Positions 37,185 to 49,679 of a DNA stretch of 64,000 nt are shown one piece after another; position 1 is the first letter of the stretch, and every line of letters starts with the position of its first letter. A program made the translations under genes and the position numbers. The notes under the pieces were generated by a model that saw only the letters and a list, made by a program, of their open reading frames with translations, had not been told where the DNA came from and did not search any database. The stretch comes from Nautilus pompilius (lineage: Eukaryota; Mollusca; Cephalopoda; Nautilida; Nautilidae): positions 372,001-436,000 of the forward strand of contig JACATO010000604.1 in the NCBI GenBank assembly GCA_018389105.1, in the 5' to 3' direction.

Positions 37185-37312
37185 AGAATTATAGTAAAGC
37201 ACCATGTACTTGCACAAATTTTCTGGCAAAAAATACATGGTCCTTTAGAAACAGTTTCTTTAGCATGGAGAAACTCTGCCCTACTGATGTGGTGGTTGGC
37301 TACCATTATTGT
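37185..37312 (-). pseudogene. hAT transposase C-terminal dimerisation-domain relic
   Basis: A minus-strand frame reads TSVGQSFSMLKKLFLKDH, then FFARKFVQVHGALL, a stop, and FY. This resembles the hAT dimerisation segment (S-V-E-R-S-F-S-x-L-K, then about 20 residues later a Y-Y-N end). Stops occur on both sides. Further decayed coding may extend to 37700 on the same strand but was not matched. It lies 0.6 kb from the hAT MITE. Confidence 0.4.
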
Positions 37313-37377
37313 AATAAACCATATACTGATGATGTGATTTCTGGCCAACTTATGTTTATAATTTCTTTAATTTCACA

Positions 37378-39040
37378 TTGCTGCAAGCATCATTTTTCAC
37401 ATGTGCTCAAATTTCAAGCTTATTAGAACCCAAATGCAGTGACTCAAGGCCTTGTGCACTTTTTTTACCATATAACTCCTCCTTTCCACAAGATTCTGAT
37501 AATCAAGTTTTAAAGCCAGCAAGTCGCCAGCCAGTTCTGGATTTGAAATACTTTCTTTTGCCTTCATTACCAGGATCCAATTGCCTCAGAATCTGTTCAC
37601 AATTTCTGAAAACTTCCCCATCTCATAATGCCAGTTGTTGGTGGCATCTTGAATGCCTGGAACTTAGCCTGTCAACATCTTTGTACTGCATCTTTATGCG
37701 TAGTACAGCAAAATTTTCCAAAGTACACTTCCAGTGGGTACCATGTATTGTTCTGCTGCATTCATTATGAATAGGCAGATCCCTAACCACCCTTTCTCCT
37801 TTTTTTTTCCTGGTTCAGTCACCTTTGCTCTGCAGTTTGTTTTTGATGGCAAGGTTCAGGCCCATCTCATGAAATGGTTTCTTGATTTCGGAATTATGTA
37901 GCTTCTTTAATGGTACTACCCACCAACAGAAAAGCTGCTATGGGATCTTTTGCAAAATCAGAAGTCGACAGATTCGTTGGAGCCCTGCTAATTCCCCCAA
38001 TCGTCTTTGATGCTTGGCCGCCTTTCAATGGCTGTTCACATCAGGTTACTACCTCCGTTATGCAGTGCCGAAACTGCATGGTTTACAGTACAGGAGGTCA
38101 CCGTCTCACATAGATGTAAACCCTACCAGATATTCGGCGATCATACCCTGACAGACAAAATGAGTCACCTTTAAACCAAGCCAACCAGAAAGCAGCTCAC
38201 AAACTGAAGACTGAGCTATGGCCCAAACCTGCACCATTTTACCATTCATCTGGCATCTGCAAACTAACCAGTCAGGAGTTTAGATCTTTGTGAGAGCAGA
38301 CAACTTTCGTTAAACAGTGAAAAAAATGCTGTTTCATAAGATTTTTATTGTGGTCCAATGTTAACCCTAACCACACTTTGGCATAATCCAGCAGGTTCTT
38401 ATTTAGCATTGATACTGACCTAAAGATAAAATTTTAAACTTTTTTTTATACATTATAGATTTTACCAGAAGCCTTGAAACATACTTCTGACTTCATTTTT
38501 CTAAGTTTGTAAGGCTTCACCACAGGAAGAAAATTTGATTTTACTGACCTTTAAATTCTCCCCTTTCTCCCTGGAGATATTCCAAAATGGCTAATTTTTT
38601 TTTCGGTCTCTAGTGGAAAGACATCCATAAATCAGCTGGTGTCATTAAAGGAAGAAAGAAAGGACAACAAAAAAAAAATTTTCTTTAATTACCACACTTG
38701 GAAGTTTAATTTTTATTTGAATTCTGATTTCATGCATTTTTTTTTCTTTTTATTTTCTTTTATGAGTGCAATCTGTATTTGGGTCTGTATTTCTAATTGC
38801 AGCTGGTCGCATTACGCGAGAACAAGATGCAGTTGCCATTCGTTGCTGCTCACAAGCAAGCATCGATTTCTAATAGCACTGAGGCTTTAAACAAGAGAAT
38901 CAACTGTGTGCAAGACTTCCAGTTGTTTACATTATACAGAACCCCCCCCCTCCACAATGGCTTGAACATCTCTACGCTACGAGCACAATTCTTGTCGCTC
39001 GTTACACTTCATTTATCTTCTTTTCTTCCTTTCTGGCTAA
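37378..39040. other. Non-coding or decayed sequence
   Basis: A 130-codon plus ORF (37378-37770) lies opposite the possible hAT relic and is not supported as a gene. The 38797-39054 ORF follows an acceptor-like TTTCTAATTGCAG but runs through a C9 tract. No domain is seen. Confidence 0.35.
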
Positions 39041-39078
39041 TTAGATTTTGTTGAATAAGAGAAACCCCCCGAAATGCT

Positions 39079-39218
39079 GCCGCCATCTTTTAGAACTCTA
39101 GGAGTTTTTTTGTTTTTTTTTTTTTTTTGATTTTGGTTATTTTACACAAAATGAGTGAGTCTGTCTATTTTCTAGTGCATTTTCCAAAATATGGTATTTT
39201 AAGGTTACCATGGCAACC
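39079..39218. promoter_or_regulatory. YY1-type site plus palindromic RFX X-box
   Basis: 39079-39089 is GCCGCCATCTT, the minus-strand form of the YY1 core AAGATGGCGGC. 39203-39218 is GGTTACCATGGCAACC, nearly a perfect palindrome with one mismatched pair. It fits the RFX X-box consensus GTNRCC-N2-RGYAAC exactly at 39204-39217. The two sites are about 115 bp apart. YY1-type sites often sit near animal transcription starts and X-boxes drive ciliary genes, so a promoter is possible. No adjacent gene was recognised. Confidence 0.45.
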
Positions 39219-40420
39219 AGGCAGATAAAAGGCTAAACCTTGACTTCTTGGGTCTGACTGTCAAGTACATTGTCTAACTTTTCTTCTGAGTTGGTTTAAA
39301 ATGGAAGTGATGGTGCTTGTTTATATTTCAGTTCTGATAATATTTATAATTATAAAAGAAAAACAAACAATCACCACCTCCCAAAACAAGGAACAGGGGT
39401 ATGTACGATCAGTTTTTGAAGCATTGCATTATCTGAGCATCTCATCAATGGATGGCATGCCCACCTGCTTATAATGAAATTAATTCTGACTCAGGATGTT
39501 ATTTTATTTACCAGGTGTTAAGGGTTTGATTGAGCTTAAACCCTGAAAGGGTGCCTTCGAAAATAACTAATCTGCAGGCAGGTACAGTGTTACTTCTCTC
39601 CCCCCCCCAAACAACCATCTTAAAAAATATTATTATAATAGTTTTTTTTTTTATAATTTAAAAATTAATAAGCAGCTGTGATCTATTACAGGATAAGTTT
39701 CATTAAATGGGCACTTTTTTTGCACTACTGTTTTGACTAACTACAGTATATTGTTGTATTGACTGTGGTGTAAAATCAAAATAAGCTCAGGGGAATCCAA
39801 TAATTTTGGCAACCAATCTTTGTTTTAGTAAGAAAAGACGTGTGTGGTGTTATTATCCTACACTGGATTTAATCCTTACTACCATGAAGATCTTTGGATT
39901 AGATGGAGTAATCTGCATTATTAAATAGCTTGAATTGTTTTTTTTTTAATAGTCAGTTACTATGATTGACCTTGAGATGGTTAATACTATTGATACCTGA
40001 CAAAGGTGTATTCTTGTTGCTAGGAAAGAGATGGGGGTAATGTGAGAAAACTGCATTTTTGTTGTTCTTGTCAAACCTTCCTAATTTGGCAAAGAGCATG
40101 CAGATGTTTTCTGGATGCACGATGACACGTGTTTACTGTTTATCCTTGTGTATTTAATCCATCATCTATCAGGTAAGTATTTGGCTTGGACCTGCATAGC
40201 TGCTGTCAGCTGGCTTTTCTCCTCCTTCCACAGATCTTGAAAGATTAGCTGATGGGGGGGTTCACTATTCCTGCTGCTGCTTGCTCCCATCTGGCCCAGG
40301 CACCCAGCAGAGCTAGAGCCCAGGAACCCCCTGCTGGTTGGCCACACCTTCAGGCTGATAGTGCAGAATTCTCTGAGGTCAAATTTCAGGGGGGGGTCTT
40401 TTGTAATTAAACTAGGGAAT

Positions 40421-40496
40421 CTCTCTCTCTCTCTCCCCTCTCCTCCCCCCTCCCCCTCCCTCCCTCTCCCCCCCCCCCTCTCTCTCTCTCTCTCTG
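40421..40496. repeat. (CT)n / C-rich polypyrimidine tract
   Basis: About 76 bp of pure pyrimidine on the plus strand. Confidence 0.9.
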
Positions 40497-40589
40497 CCTG
40501 GAGGTCTTGATGGTTTTAACAGAAGGAAACATCTGGTCTCTTGAACCTGATTGCATTAGAAAAGGCTGTGACCTATACATTGGCTCTTT

Positions 40590-40760
40590 GATTGGTAATT
40601 ACCTTCTCTTTTTTATTTTACTTTTTTTTACTACTAAGCATGCACTAGTGAATCAAAATCAGAAGGACAGGTAATGACCTTGTAATGAGATCTCTAATTG
40701 GGTGGAGTTTAAAGATACAACAGCAGTTAGTAATTACTCATGATTCAATAATGATGGATA
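40590..40760. promoter_or_regulatory. Homeodomain-site cluster, candidate enhancer
   Basis: Cores present: TAATTA at 40596 and 40731, TAATGA at 40672 and 40683, TAATTG at 40695. TGATTCAATAATGATGG follows. Complexity is higher than the flanking pyrimidine tracts. The call rests on motif density alone, and AT-rich DNA makes such cores common. Confidence 0.25.
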
Positions 40761-42797
40761 CTGCTGCTACTGTCAAGGTTACCTACTACCTGTCTGTGAC
40801 ATCCTCATAGCTTCTGCCTCACCTGCCATATTTTTGTGAGTAACAAAGTTTCTTTACACACAAATAAAAATTTTAAATAAAACTGCACAGAAATAGAAAG
40901 GGGGGGCATGCTGTAAATTTAACCCTTTACCAACTTTGAATTGTTTTATTATCACATGTTGTATAGTGTTTTTTTTTTTTTTAAACCGAAGTTGATTGTT
41001 ATTAATAAAATCAAAATTTTGTACTGATTGGTGTCTTAGTTCCTTCACCTAGCAGATAATCATTGTTGTTAATGCCAGTTTGTTTGTTTTTTCCACAACG
41101 ATGGCAACGACATGTTTCTTTACTATACTGTGTTTGTGCCAATAATTTTAAAAATCCCTCACTTCTTTTTTATACCTTTAAAATATTGTATTTATCTAAA
41201 TAACAGCTTTTCTTTCTATATCCTCTCAGTACACACAGGACTACATATTATTTTTTTCATTTAAAGTAATGAAGGAGTTATTTCCCTTGCCAAAAAATTT
41301 GAAATAAAAGATGAAGTATGTATGTAATTGGTCACTACTATTCATGTTATTTTCTTGTGCTCCTCTACTACTGTAGTTAGTAAATTAGAAGGTATGCCAC
41401 CATTTTATTTATTTTCTCAGGTAAATAGAATGCATACGCATGTAGGGTTGTTGAAATCTGAGACTAACGTGTAAACCTTTTGAGAACATTATACGTTTTT
41501 ATTTACTTAACTCTGTTTATCTAAGTTTAATTAAGAAGGAAGCGCAGACAAATTTTATGGAATTGTGGGGAAAATACATGGATCTCTGCCACATCTTCGG
41601 TGTCCCCAGGCACAGGAAATGTGGTTTGGGTGACTATACTACGTAAATGCTATCCAAGTAGAGGGGACTGGTATGCAGTTGGCTGGTCCCCTGTATGTAT
41701 TTCTTGTCCTGTTATAGCCCACACTTTCACATTCATCAATAAACCCTGGCTGCTTGTCAGGAAACTTACAAAAAAAACTGGCACAACATGGTTCGTTATT
41801 TGGAAATAGATTTTTCCTTTTTTTTGTTAGTATTGTCGCTGCATAATGTTTTAACCTAAAGTTTGATTTCTGTTTCATCCCGCCTAATTTTCAAAGTTTA
41901 AGCGGAAAAGTGCTCACCTTAAGCTGGCTGCCCTCCCCTACCTGTTGACCTTCAACAGTCCTCTGTCATGTCCAGATAACTCTGCTGATGAATTCATTAA
42001 TGGGTGAGAGTCAAATAGATAAGCTAATGTGAAATGGAATATCACAGGTTTTTTTCTCTAATCTTGTTAACATTAATATTATTAGTTTAAAATTTGTATT
42101 ACCTCTGTAAAGCACATTTTAAAAATTTAACAATATTTTTGTTATGCAGTTGCTCTCCTCTCCTCTTCTACCTACCTACCATTTTTCTTCACTCCTGGGT
42201 ACAATTCAGAGATGGTTTCTTTTTGCTATGCAACATGTTATTGATCAAAACCCTTGACTATCCCTTCTACCTCCCTTCATTGCAGAAGACCAGGTGTGAT
42301 CACTAAACATTTTAATCAAGGTGAGATCTCTCCCCACCCCAATAATTCCCATACAAACCATTGATGTGGTAAGGGATGGCTTTGTATTGATAACTAAAAT
42401 CTAGTCTATCGTCTGACTATTAAGCTGTACTGATACAGCATAGAGTAGCCTACACAGCAGCTGTTACCAATGGACCCCTAATACTCCCTCTCCTTGTCAG
42501 AATCTACTAGAGATAAGAGCTAATTCTGTACTGTCCAGATTAATTTTAGCTACACAAAGAGAGGTCTGACTAATGCATGCAAATAACTTTTCTACTGCTA
42601 TACTTTCTGGAAAGAATGGGCCACAGCTGTATTCAGGAGGAAATCTGACAGAGAATTTTGGGAACAATTAAAGGCTTCAGCTATTTGAAGGAGATTTTAA
42701 GAAGTAAGTGTGTTGACCATGGAGATACCATTACAACACCATCAGTTTGGTAATGCAAAATAAAATAAATGTTTAAATCAATCAAAACTGACTATTC
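40761..42797. other. Non-coding
   Basis: AT-rich. A slightly more complex stretch at 41590-41780 has no recognised identity. Confidence 0.4.
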
Positions 42798-43165
42798 ACA
42801 GTGGTTCATTGGTAGACTGCTCTGGTCAGAGCCTGAGTTTGATTCCGGGGGGGGGGGGACTAAGTGGGAAGTAAGGGGGAATCAGAGTACCCCCCCACCC
42901 CGTAGTGTGGTTTCTTCTCACTTTTCTTCATCAGCCAGTTACCTGGACTCTCCAGTTTCTCCCATCCCCCACCCTATCTCTAAACAATGAAGAAGAGTTC
43001 CAATAAGACTTTCCTTGTCGGAGTTGCAAATGGTTGGTCCCTTGTTGCACAGGATTGGCAACACTCTCCAGCAGACAACTACAACACTCCACCCTTCACC
43101 AGGGTTAATCCTCTTGTAAGCACCAATGTGTGGTGCAACACCATCTCTGGAGATGTCTTTCAAGA
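42798..43165 (+). mobile_element. tRNA-derived SINE, near full length
   Basis: Head: GTGGTTCATTGGTAGACTGC and B-box-like TGAGTTTGATTCCGG (about 42834-42848). It is followed by a G12 run and the body shared with the 33.1-kb copy (TTTCTTCTCAC, then TTCATCAGCCAG). The 3' half contains ACCCTTCACCAGGGTTAATC. Confidence 0.7.
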
Positions 43166-44828
43166 TGTTTAACATTAAGTAATAGGCTTTTCGTTAAAAC
43201 ATTGAGATTTTGAACTGTCAGTAGTCAGTTTTGTTTAGGGTAACAATTTTGCAGCCCTCGGTGAATCGTCAATATTTTGTTTTTTTTGACAAATTTTGAA
43301 AAGCTGAATGTTTGCAAGATGATAGATGGAAGAAAACACTTGGGTTTCATGTAATGGTGAACACATCTAGTACTCAGATATTCTACAGGAGTGAGAACGG
43401 AACAATTTTTGACATTGCTGAAAAATAATTCAAAATTAGAGAAAAACTGTCCAAATTTTATTTCTTTGGTGGTGAGGAAAGCATTAAACCACAGAAGAGT
43501 GTGCTAGCAATAGTGTTTTTTTATATACTTTGATGATGTTAATCTTAATCCTGCCTGTTCCAAATAGACATACCACAATGCAGCAAGCACCAGCCTTTTA
43601 CATATGGTGACATTAACTCACAATACTTCAAAATGTGTCTAGCTAAACCTGACAAGACTTCGACTGTGGAAAGAGCAGCATGGTAGGCTCAGTTTGGCAT
43701 ACCTTTCTAGCATGGCTTCTTGCTCTAGTGGATTTCCTTTCACATTTAGAAAAAAATGAAGAGTTCTGGTAGGGATTTTCCAATTTATTGTATATAAGTT
43801 GTGAGTAGGGAGTTGTTTGGCCATCTTAAATATTCCTTGATACCAGGCAAAAGTTCCTACATTATAAACAAACTCTTGCACTCAGGTTTCCGTGTGTATT
43901 TTGTGAACCGCTGTCTCTGGTAACAAGAGCCAGCCATTATCATTATTATTATATTATACATTGTATGTACTTTTCAGTACTTACCTTAACCAAGAGCAGA
44001 AGTGTTACATTTTTAGACTTTCTCCATGCTGCATAATGCTGGCTTGATCTTTTGCATGTAAATAAAACTATATTCTGGAAAAAAAACTAAGCAAAAAGTT
44101 ATATTTCTGACAAAAAGTTATCTGTATGGCCTTATCAAGACATTTTAAATTTTCTATAATTCCAAAGCTTATAACAATTGTAAGTATTGTTTCTATTATT
44201 GATACTGGTTGGTTAGACTGTGGGGATTCTTCCAAGACAACTAATATTTTCTCCATATTAAAATTATCTTCCTTTTATTTATCCAAAGATGATCATGTAT
44301 CCATTAAATAAATGAAGTCTGGATCTTGGCACTGTGATAATTCCTTTTGGTAAAGGAAATTCTTCTATTGTTCTAAACAAAACAAATTACAATACCAAAA
44401 TCAGTACTTTACCAGACTTTTGCATTTATAAACAAGTAAACCAAGATCTGATGCCTGCTTTTGAGAGGCTAGTGTGAGAAATCACTGGTTAATTCACACC
44501 ATTCTGCAGCACCAGGCTACTTGGTTTATGTACAAGTTCTTAAAGCTGATGTACCACAAATACCTATTGCCATTAGGACTGACTCACCTATATATATCAA
44601 CTTGCAAAATATTTGGTCTCTGTTATTTCTTCTCTTGCTGATCACACCAAGTCCTCTATAAAAGATTTCTGCTTCCTTCTAATGAAAAATTATAAAAATA
44701 CAGTTAGCAGTTAGATTCCTCTGAAAGCTTTGTGGGTTTAAACTTTGTCTTTGTTCACAGATATTCCCATCAATGGAGTTTCTCAGGAGATCCTTTACAT
44801 TCTCGTAATGCTCCATCCCTACGAATAG
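43166..44828. other. Non-coding or decayed LINE
   Basis: No clear feature. At about 44640 a plus-strand frame reads LADHTK, reminiscent of the FADDTK reverse-transcriptase box, but no supporting motif follows at the expected distance. Confidence 0.3.
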
Positions 44829-44834
44829 TCTCTC

Positions 44835-44882
<48 letters not shown>
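44829..44882. repeat. (CT)n microsatellite
   Basis: 54 bp, one interruption. Confidence 0.95.
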
Positions 44883-44885
<3 letters not shown>

Positions 44886-45193
44886 GACTGCACATTTGGT
44901 ACTGTTCATCTTTCACATTCATACTTCATTTGCAACAGTAATTTTTACTTACAAAAAATGAGCAGCAGCCCCAGCTTCATCCCTTTTCACCAGTTTTAGC
45001 CAACTCAAAAATTTTCAAAACTGTCAGGACATAGGAAAGATAGACTCATGTTACCAAACAAACCTTCTTGCCCTCATTTTTTTAAACAAACTTTGCAAAT
45101 TCATTGTTCTAAAAGCGTTAATGAGAAATCTCTATCCTGGTGAAACTATTAACAAATCTTCCAAATAGTAAAATGTCAGTAGTTTTGGTTTCT

Positions 45194-45285
45194 CTCTATA
45201 AATCATTAGTTAGACCTACAATTTGGGCATAGAGCCTACATCGTGTAAAGAATATTAATATCTTGGAAGTTGTGTTGCATATGTT
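45194..45285 (+). mobile_element. LINE reverse-transcriptase fragment
   Basis: The plus frame reads LYKSLVRPTIWA, a stop, then SLHRVKNINILEVV. This parallels the CR1/RTE-like segment LYKALVRPxLEYAxxVWxPxxxKDIxxLEKVQ, with two residues lost and a stop. It resembles a second fragment 1.1 kb downstream. Confidence 0.5.
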
Positions 45286-45639
45286 TTTATCTTGATGTTT
45301 TAGCATTTTTTTCTCAAAAAGTAATAGATTTTGATACTAATTACACACCATGTACTATTGTGGTATGTTAAGTATGAGATAAATAAGGAACACTCATGAA
45401 CAAACATTAGGAAGTTGTTTTTTTTTTTTCAGTTATCATATAACAGCTTCCCAGAATACTTTACTAAATCAGGTAGTGGAACAGGAGTACATAAATACCT
45501 TTAAAAATTGTATGGGGTTCTATAGAAGTTTTAAAAACTTGCTTTGTCCTGTATAAAGTAGAGTTAAAGTGGATTAATTAGTATAGTATAAAAGCTAATT
45601 TATCAATATTCACTTTGTAGAGAGACAAAAGTCATTGGA

Positions 45640-45925
45640 GCGGAGCATTTTGGTTGTTGTTGTACCCCTATCCATCAGTGGAGGCTGTAGCCAGCCATGA
45701 GTGGGGAAGCAGAAGTGTGTCACATTGGGAACTGCGGCAGCAACCAACTTCAGATGACCCAACAAACCTTCCAAAAGTCCCTACTGGTTAGATGAGGGAG
45801 GAAACTCACATGACCAACTTGGTTGTGTGTGGGGTTGGTAGAAGAAGATATATTATGCTGGAGGGGTTACACTCAGGCTCCTTACCTTAGCAATCTGCTG
45901 ATTACCAGACAACCACGTCGACCTT
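45640..45925 (-). mobile_element. tRNA-derived SINE copy
   Basis: Minus-strand head: GGTCGACGTGGTTGTCTGGT, AATCAGCAGATTGCTAAGG and B-box-like TGAGTGTAACCCC (about 45866-45878). The body has a GTGAGTTTCCTCC segment in minus sense, as in other copies. Confidence 0.55.
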
Positions 45926-46152
45926 TGAAACATCTAAAAGTATTAACTGAAAGCTTTATCGATATTTTTCTTTTTCTTTTTCCCGAACCCCCTCTTTTTT
46001 TTTTTTTTAACTAATATTCAATATGGACTACTAATAGGATAACCATATTGGAACTCTAGAGCGATGTTATAGATTTCACGTATGAAACTGAAGTACAACA
46101 ATAGTGATAGTGTTGGAGATGTGCGTAGTTTGATTCAAGTCATTTGGTAGAC

Positions 46153-46453
46153 TTTGAATTTAGTGTTTCAAAAACATATGTGTCTGCCTTGGACAGATGG
46201 AAGAAAAGCCATTCACATACTACGTCAACATTAGTAAGGGGGGACTAGGATTTAAGGGTTATAGCAGGAAAACATCGGAGAAAGTCAAACATGTCTTAAA
46301 ACCATCAGGGTCTTAGCCATGTAAAATTATGGTAAACCCCTTTTTACAGTTCTTAAAGCTCTCCCTTTGGAGTATGCAGTTCTGACATGGATTCCACATT
46401 GCGTTAAGGATATTGATAACTTGGAAAACGTTCAAGGGGTTCGTGATGTACAT
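46153..46453 (+). mobile_element. LINE reverse-transcriptase C-terminal relic
   Basis: FEFSVSKTYV at 46153 corresponds to the W-x-x-x-F-N-x-x-K-C-x-V region of LINE reverse transcriptases. About 65 codons later, in another frame, LPLEYAVLTWIPHCVKDID then NLENVQ at 46361-46435 matches the LEYAxxVWxPxxxKDIxxLEKVQ region. Order and spacing agree with the family. A frameshift and stops make it non-functional. Confidence 0.65.
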
Positions 46454-49308
46454 GATGTCAGTATTATGAAGAAAAGCTGCGGAGACACCGGCTGTCTGGT
46501 GGGGGTGGAGGGTTTCATGGCATAATTGAAGTTCTGAAAATGTTTTCAGGAAGAAATACTTAAAGATAGAATCTTTGACACTAGGACTTGTAAGTAGAAG
46601 ATGATGAGAAACGTTCCCAGTCAAATCTTTGGTAGATATTATTTTCATATAAATGAAGCATCTCTTTGCCGAGAAGCTTTGCTAGATCAGGTCATGGAAG
46701 CTGAGTGCGTCAATATATATATATATATTTTAAAGAAAATAAATGGGGCCCAATATAAAGTTTTAAAAACTCTGTCCTTTTGACTTTCTTTTCCCCATAT
46801 CATCTTTTAAGGATAAATAACAGAATTTGAATATCCTTAGTATATTGCTTTGTGATGGCTATGCTCAAAGGAACTACGTAACAATTATTGTAAATTATCA
46901 TAGTGGCTCCCTCCAAAAATCAAAAGAGAACTAAATAAAGTGATTTTCTCGTCAGATGTTTAACTAGACTCTTGGTAAAAAAAGACAGACAAACTCCATG
47001 AACACCCCCCACCCCCCACCCCTCCTCCCCCCCCTCCTCCCTTTTTTTTTTTTTTTTAAATTCATAAAAATGAATATTTGTTAAGGAGAAATTAGTTAAG
47101 CAGTTATCTAGAATATAGCTTGCTAAACTTGGACTGACTGCCACCACTAGTCAGGTAAACGAAAGCAAAATATTTTTTGTTCGTGGAAAGGAAGCTGACA
47201 AATCCTTCGCTGCTGCAGATAGGAAAGAACTATTTGTGTCATGCGTTGCAACTTTGCGGACACTTGTTTTCTTTTTTCCTCTTGTGGTGGAAAGGAGGGT
47301 TGGCTTAGTGTGTGCCGCCTTATCATGATTGCAGCCTTGGTTTTGGTCCTGAGGGGGGTCTGAACTCATTTTACAGAGGGTCCATGGCTATGTTTGATGT
47401 CTACCGAGCAGCGTTTCTCTTCTATGGCAGTTTGGTTGTCTTCCTGGTTTAAATCAGATGAGCCTCATTGAGTTCTTTCTATATAGAGGCCGAAGTTGCT
47501 GTACATCAGAGTCTTTTGAGCCAGATTTATTTGTCTTTAGTACTGCACAAACCCCTTTCCTTTACATAGCTTTGGCGTGTCAGATTCTGCCTCGTATCGT
47601 CAAGGTAACACGAGAAAGGAGAGAACAACAACTATCTAAAAAGCGCCTTAATTTATTGTTTTCCTCCTCTATTACCAAGAAATTTTTTTTTTTATTCTTG
47701 GCACTAAGAGACTGCCTCAATTTTTTTTTCACTCTCACACTTGACCTGCCCTGGTCCTTTCCACTCATCCTTTTCTTTGGCAATTACTTCTTCACCATCA
47801 CAAATCTGTTTATTCACATTTTCTGCCTGATTTTCCTATCAAAGCATAAGTTCACTTCCCCATCTGGTTTTGATTTCATCCACACACACACACACATCCT
47901 CAGAAGTCACCATGTTTTGTGTCTTTTCTTCTAGTTTCCTAGCTTTAGGGGTTGCGATCAGGCCTGATGGATGCCTACCTACATATTGGGACCTTTGTTG
48001 GGTTTATCCAGTGGATAATCACAGAGACCGTAAATTAGAAAAAAATAAGAATGCGACCTGCATGTTTTTTTTTAATGCTCTATATTCTTTATGAAACCAT
48101 AGCTGATATATAAAATTAGTTACAAAAGCAAAAACTTTTTTTTTGCGATAGCTCTCCCATTATAAGGGAATTCATTGAGTTTAAGTTCTTTTGATATAGT
48201 TCAATAGGTGATACCATAGCTCTTTTGTCAAGAAGACCAGAAGAAGCATTGTATGAGTCATAGTTGTGCATAGTACTGTGAAGTGTTGTTACATTTTTTT
48301 CTGCTCTTGTTTCAAGAGAGCTCAGTACAAGGCAGTGGTCTTCAAATGTTGATAAAAAAATTATTATTTTTATATGAATCTGATAGATTTTGATCATTTA
48401 TGTTGAATGAAACAGAATGGTGGATAGTAATAGCATCTGTTAAGGCGATGTGAACTTCAGTAAGCTATCAATGTGCATTGTTTGGTTTATATAGGACTTT
48501 CAGAAAATCTCAAAATAAGTCAGTCTCGTTTATACCAGTAGCTTTAATTATTGAAAATATTGTTTGATTTATTGTTCCTAATTTACTTTTATAAACAAAA
48601 TACAGTGATGGCTGCTCTCAAAAACTGCTTTTTAAAGATGAATGTATCTTTTTAGGTTTTTGAGGTAGAGGGTGGCATTGCATGCTGAAAGCAAAATAAG
48701 TGATTGGAGGTTTAGTGTATCCACTTATGACAGGGATTGTCAACCTTTCGTTTACTAAGTAAATGATTCTTCATTGTTGAAAAGACTAGTTTTTATTTGT
48801 CTCATCATTTTTACAAGATAAATTAAGGTACAGGGGTATAGCTTGCTAGTCTAATTTCTCAATGTAACAAGCTGTGCTCAGCATTAGAATGAAATCCATA
48901 TACAGCTTAATTTTTTGAGATTTTCTTCATCTTCTTTCCCTTTTTTTTTTTTAACCTGACATAATCAGAGGGGTTGGCCTAGGAGATGTCTGCTATAGTC
49001 ATCTTCAGTTGAGAGAATATAAAGTGCATGCAGCACCATTCTAACTTGTTCTTTACTCCTGCATAACCTGCTAATGTAACCATTTGCCCCATCACTGAAT
49101 CCAAGATAAATTAACTCTTTATTGTTCCATAATAGCCATTAACTTATTTTAAAGAAGAAAAAAGTATTATTTTTTTTAATTGCTAATGTTAAAAGCTGCA
49201 ACATTAATTCTGATGAAACAGTGTCAGTTATTCTTTCTTGATGATTTTAGTTGGTGAAGGGTTTAAGAGATTTTCTAAGGATGTGCCAACAAAATCTGCT
49301 TGCCTCAG
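46454..49308. other. Non-coding, simple repeats
   Basis: (AT)n at 46713-46728, a C-rich/T-rich tract at 47005-47057 and (CA)n at 47880-47896. The 158-codon plus ORF (47458-47934) is T-rich, with poly-phenylalanine, and not credible. Confidence 0.45.
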
Positions 49309-49324
49309 CAGCAGCAGCACCCAG
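49309..49324. repeat. Target-site duplication, left copy
   Basis: CAGCAGCAGCACCCAG, 16 bp, identical to 49664-49679 on the other side of the SINE. Confidence 0.9.
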
Positions 49325-49663
49325 CCGGCCCGGTGGGGCAGGTGGTAGCGGGTTAGCTCCGTAAGGGGACCGTTGCTCCTGTACCGGGTTCGATCCCAGG
49401 CTGGGGTCGGAGGAGAGTTGTCGCTGATGATCGCCATAGCGTGAAACAGCTGTACGACATCTCCTTGGTGTCCGACGTGAGAGAGACCTCCCGGGTCCTT
49501 GGGGCCCACGGTGTCGGGGGAGCGGGCCGTTTGTCGGCTCAACGAACATCTCTCAGTATCGAGGAGGACTCGTCAGAGAACAGGCCACTTGTCTTTACGG
49601 GATGCGATGCCATTGCAAGAACCTCGTTCGGAAGTCCAACTCGCTCAACAACAACAACAACAA
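49325..49663 (+). mobile_element. GC-rich tRNA-derived SINE, well preserved, (CAA)n tail
   Basis: This 339-bp insertion is far more GC-rich than its surroundings and is flanked by a perfect 16-bp duplication. The head contains GGTGGGGCAGGTGGTAGCGG and a canonical B box GGTTCGATCCC (49387-49397). The body (49400-49640) is CpG-rich. The 3' end is a (CAA)n run at 49646-49663, the tail used for LINE-assisted priming. Intact CpGs and duplication suggest a young insertion. It differs from the AT-richer SINE family seen elsewhere in the window. The overlapping ORFs are not genes. Confidence 0.9.
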
Positions 49664-49679
49664 CAGCAGCAGCACCCAG
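49664..49679. repeat. Target-site duplication, right copy
   Basis: Identical 16 bp to 49309-49324. Confidence 0.9.

Noticed and set aside
44600-44680. Reverse-transcriptase box (LADHTK) upstream of the 45.19-kb LINE fragment
   Set aside because: The distance to the next motif is too long and no intermediate motif was found.
47458-47934. 158-codon plus-strand ORF with hydrophobic stretches
   Set aside because: Hydrophobicity comes from T-tracts (poly-Phe/Leu) and the end from a CA repeat; no domain, splice or start evidence.
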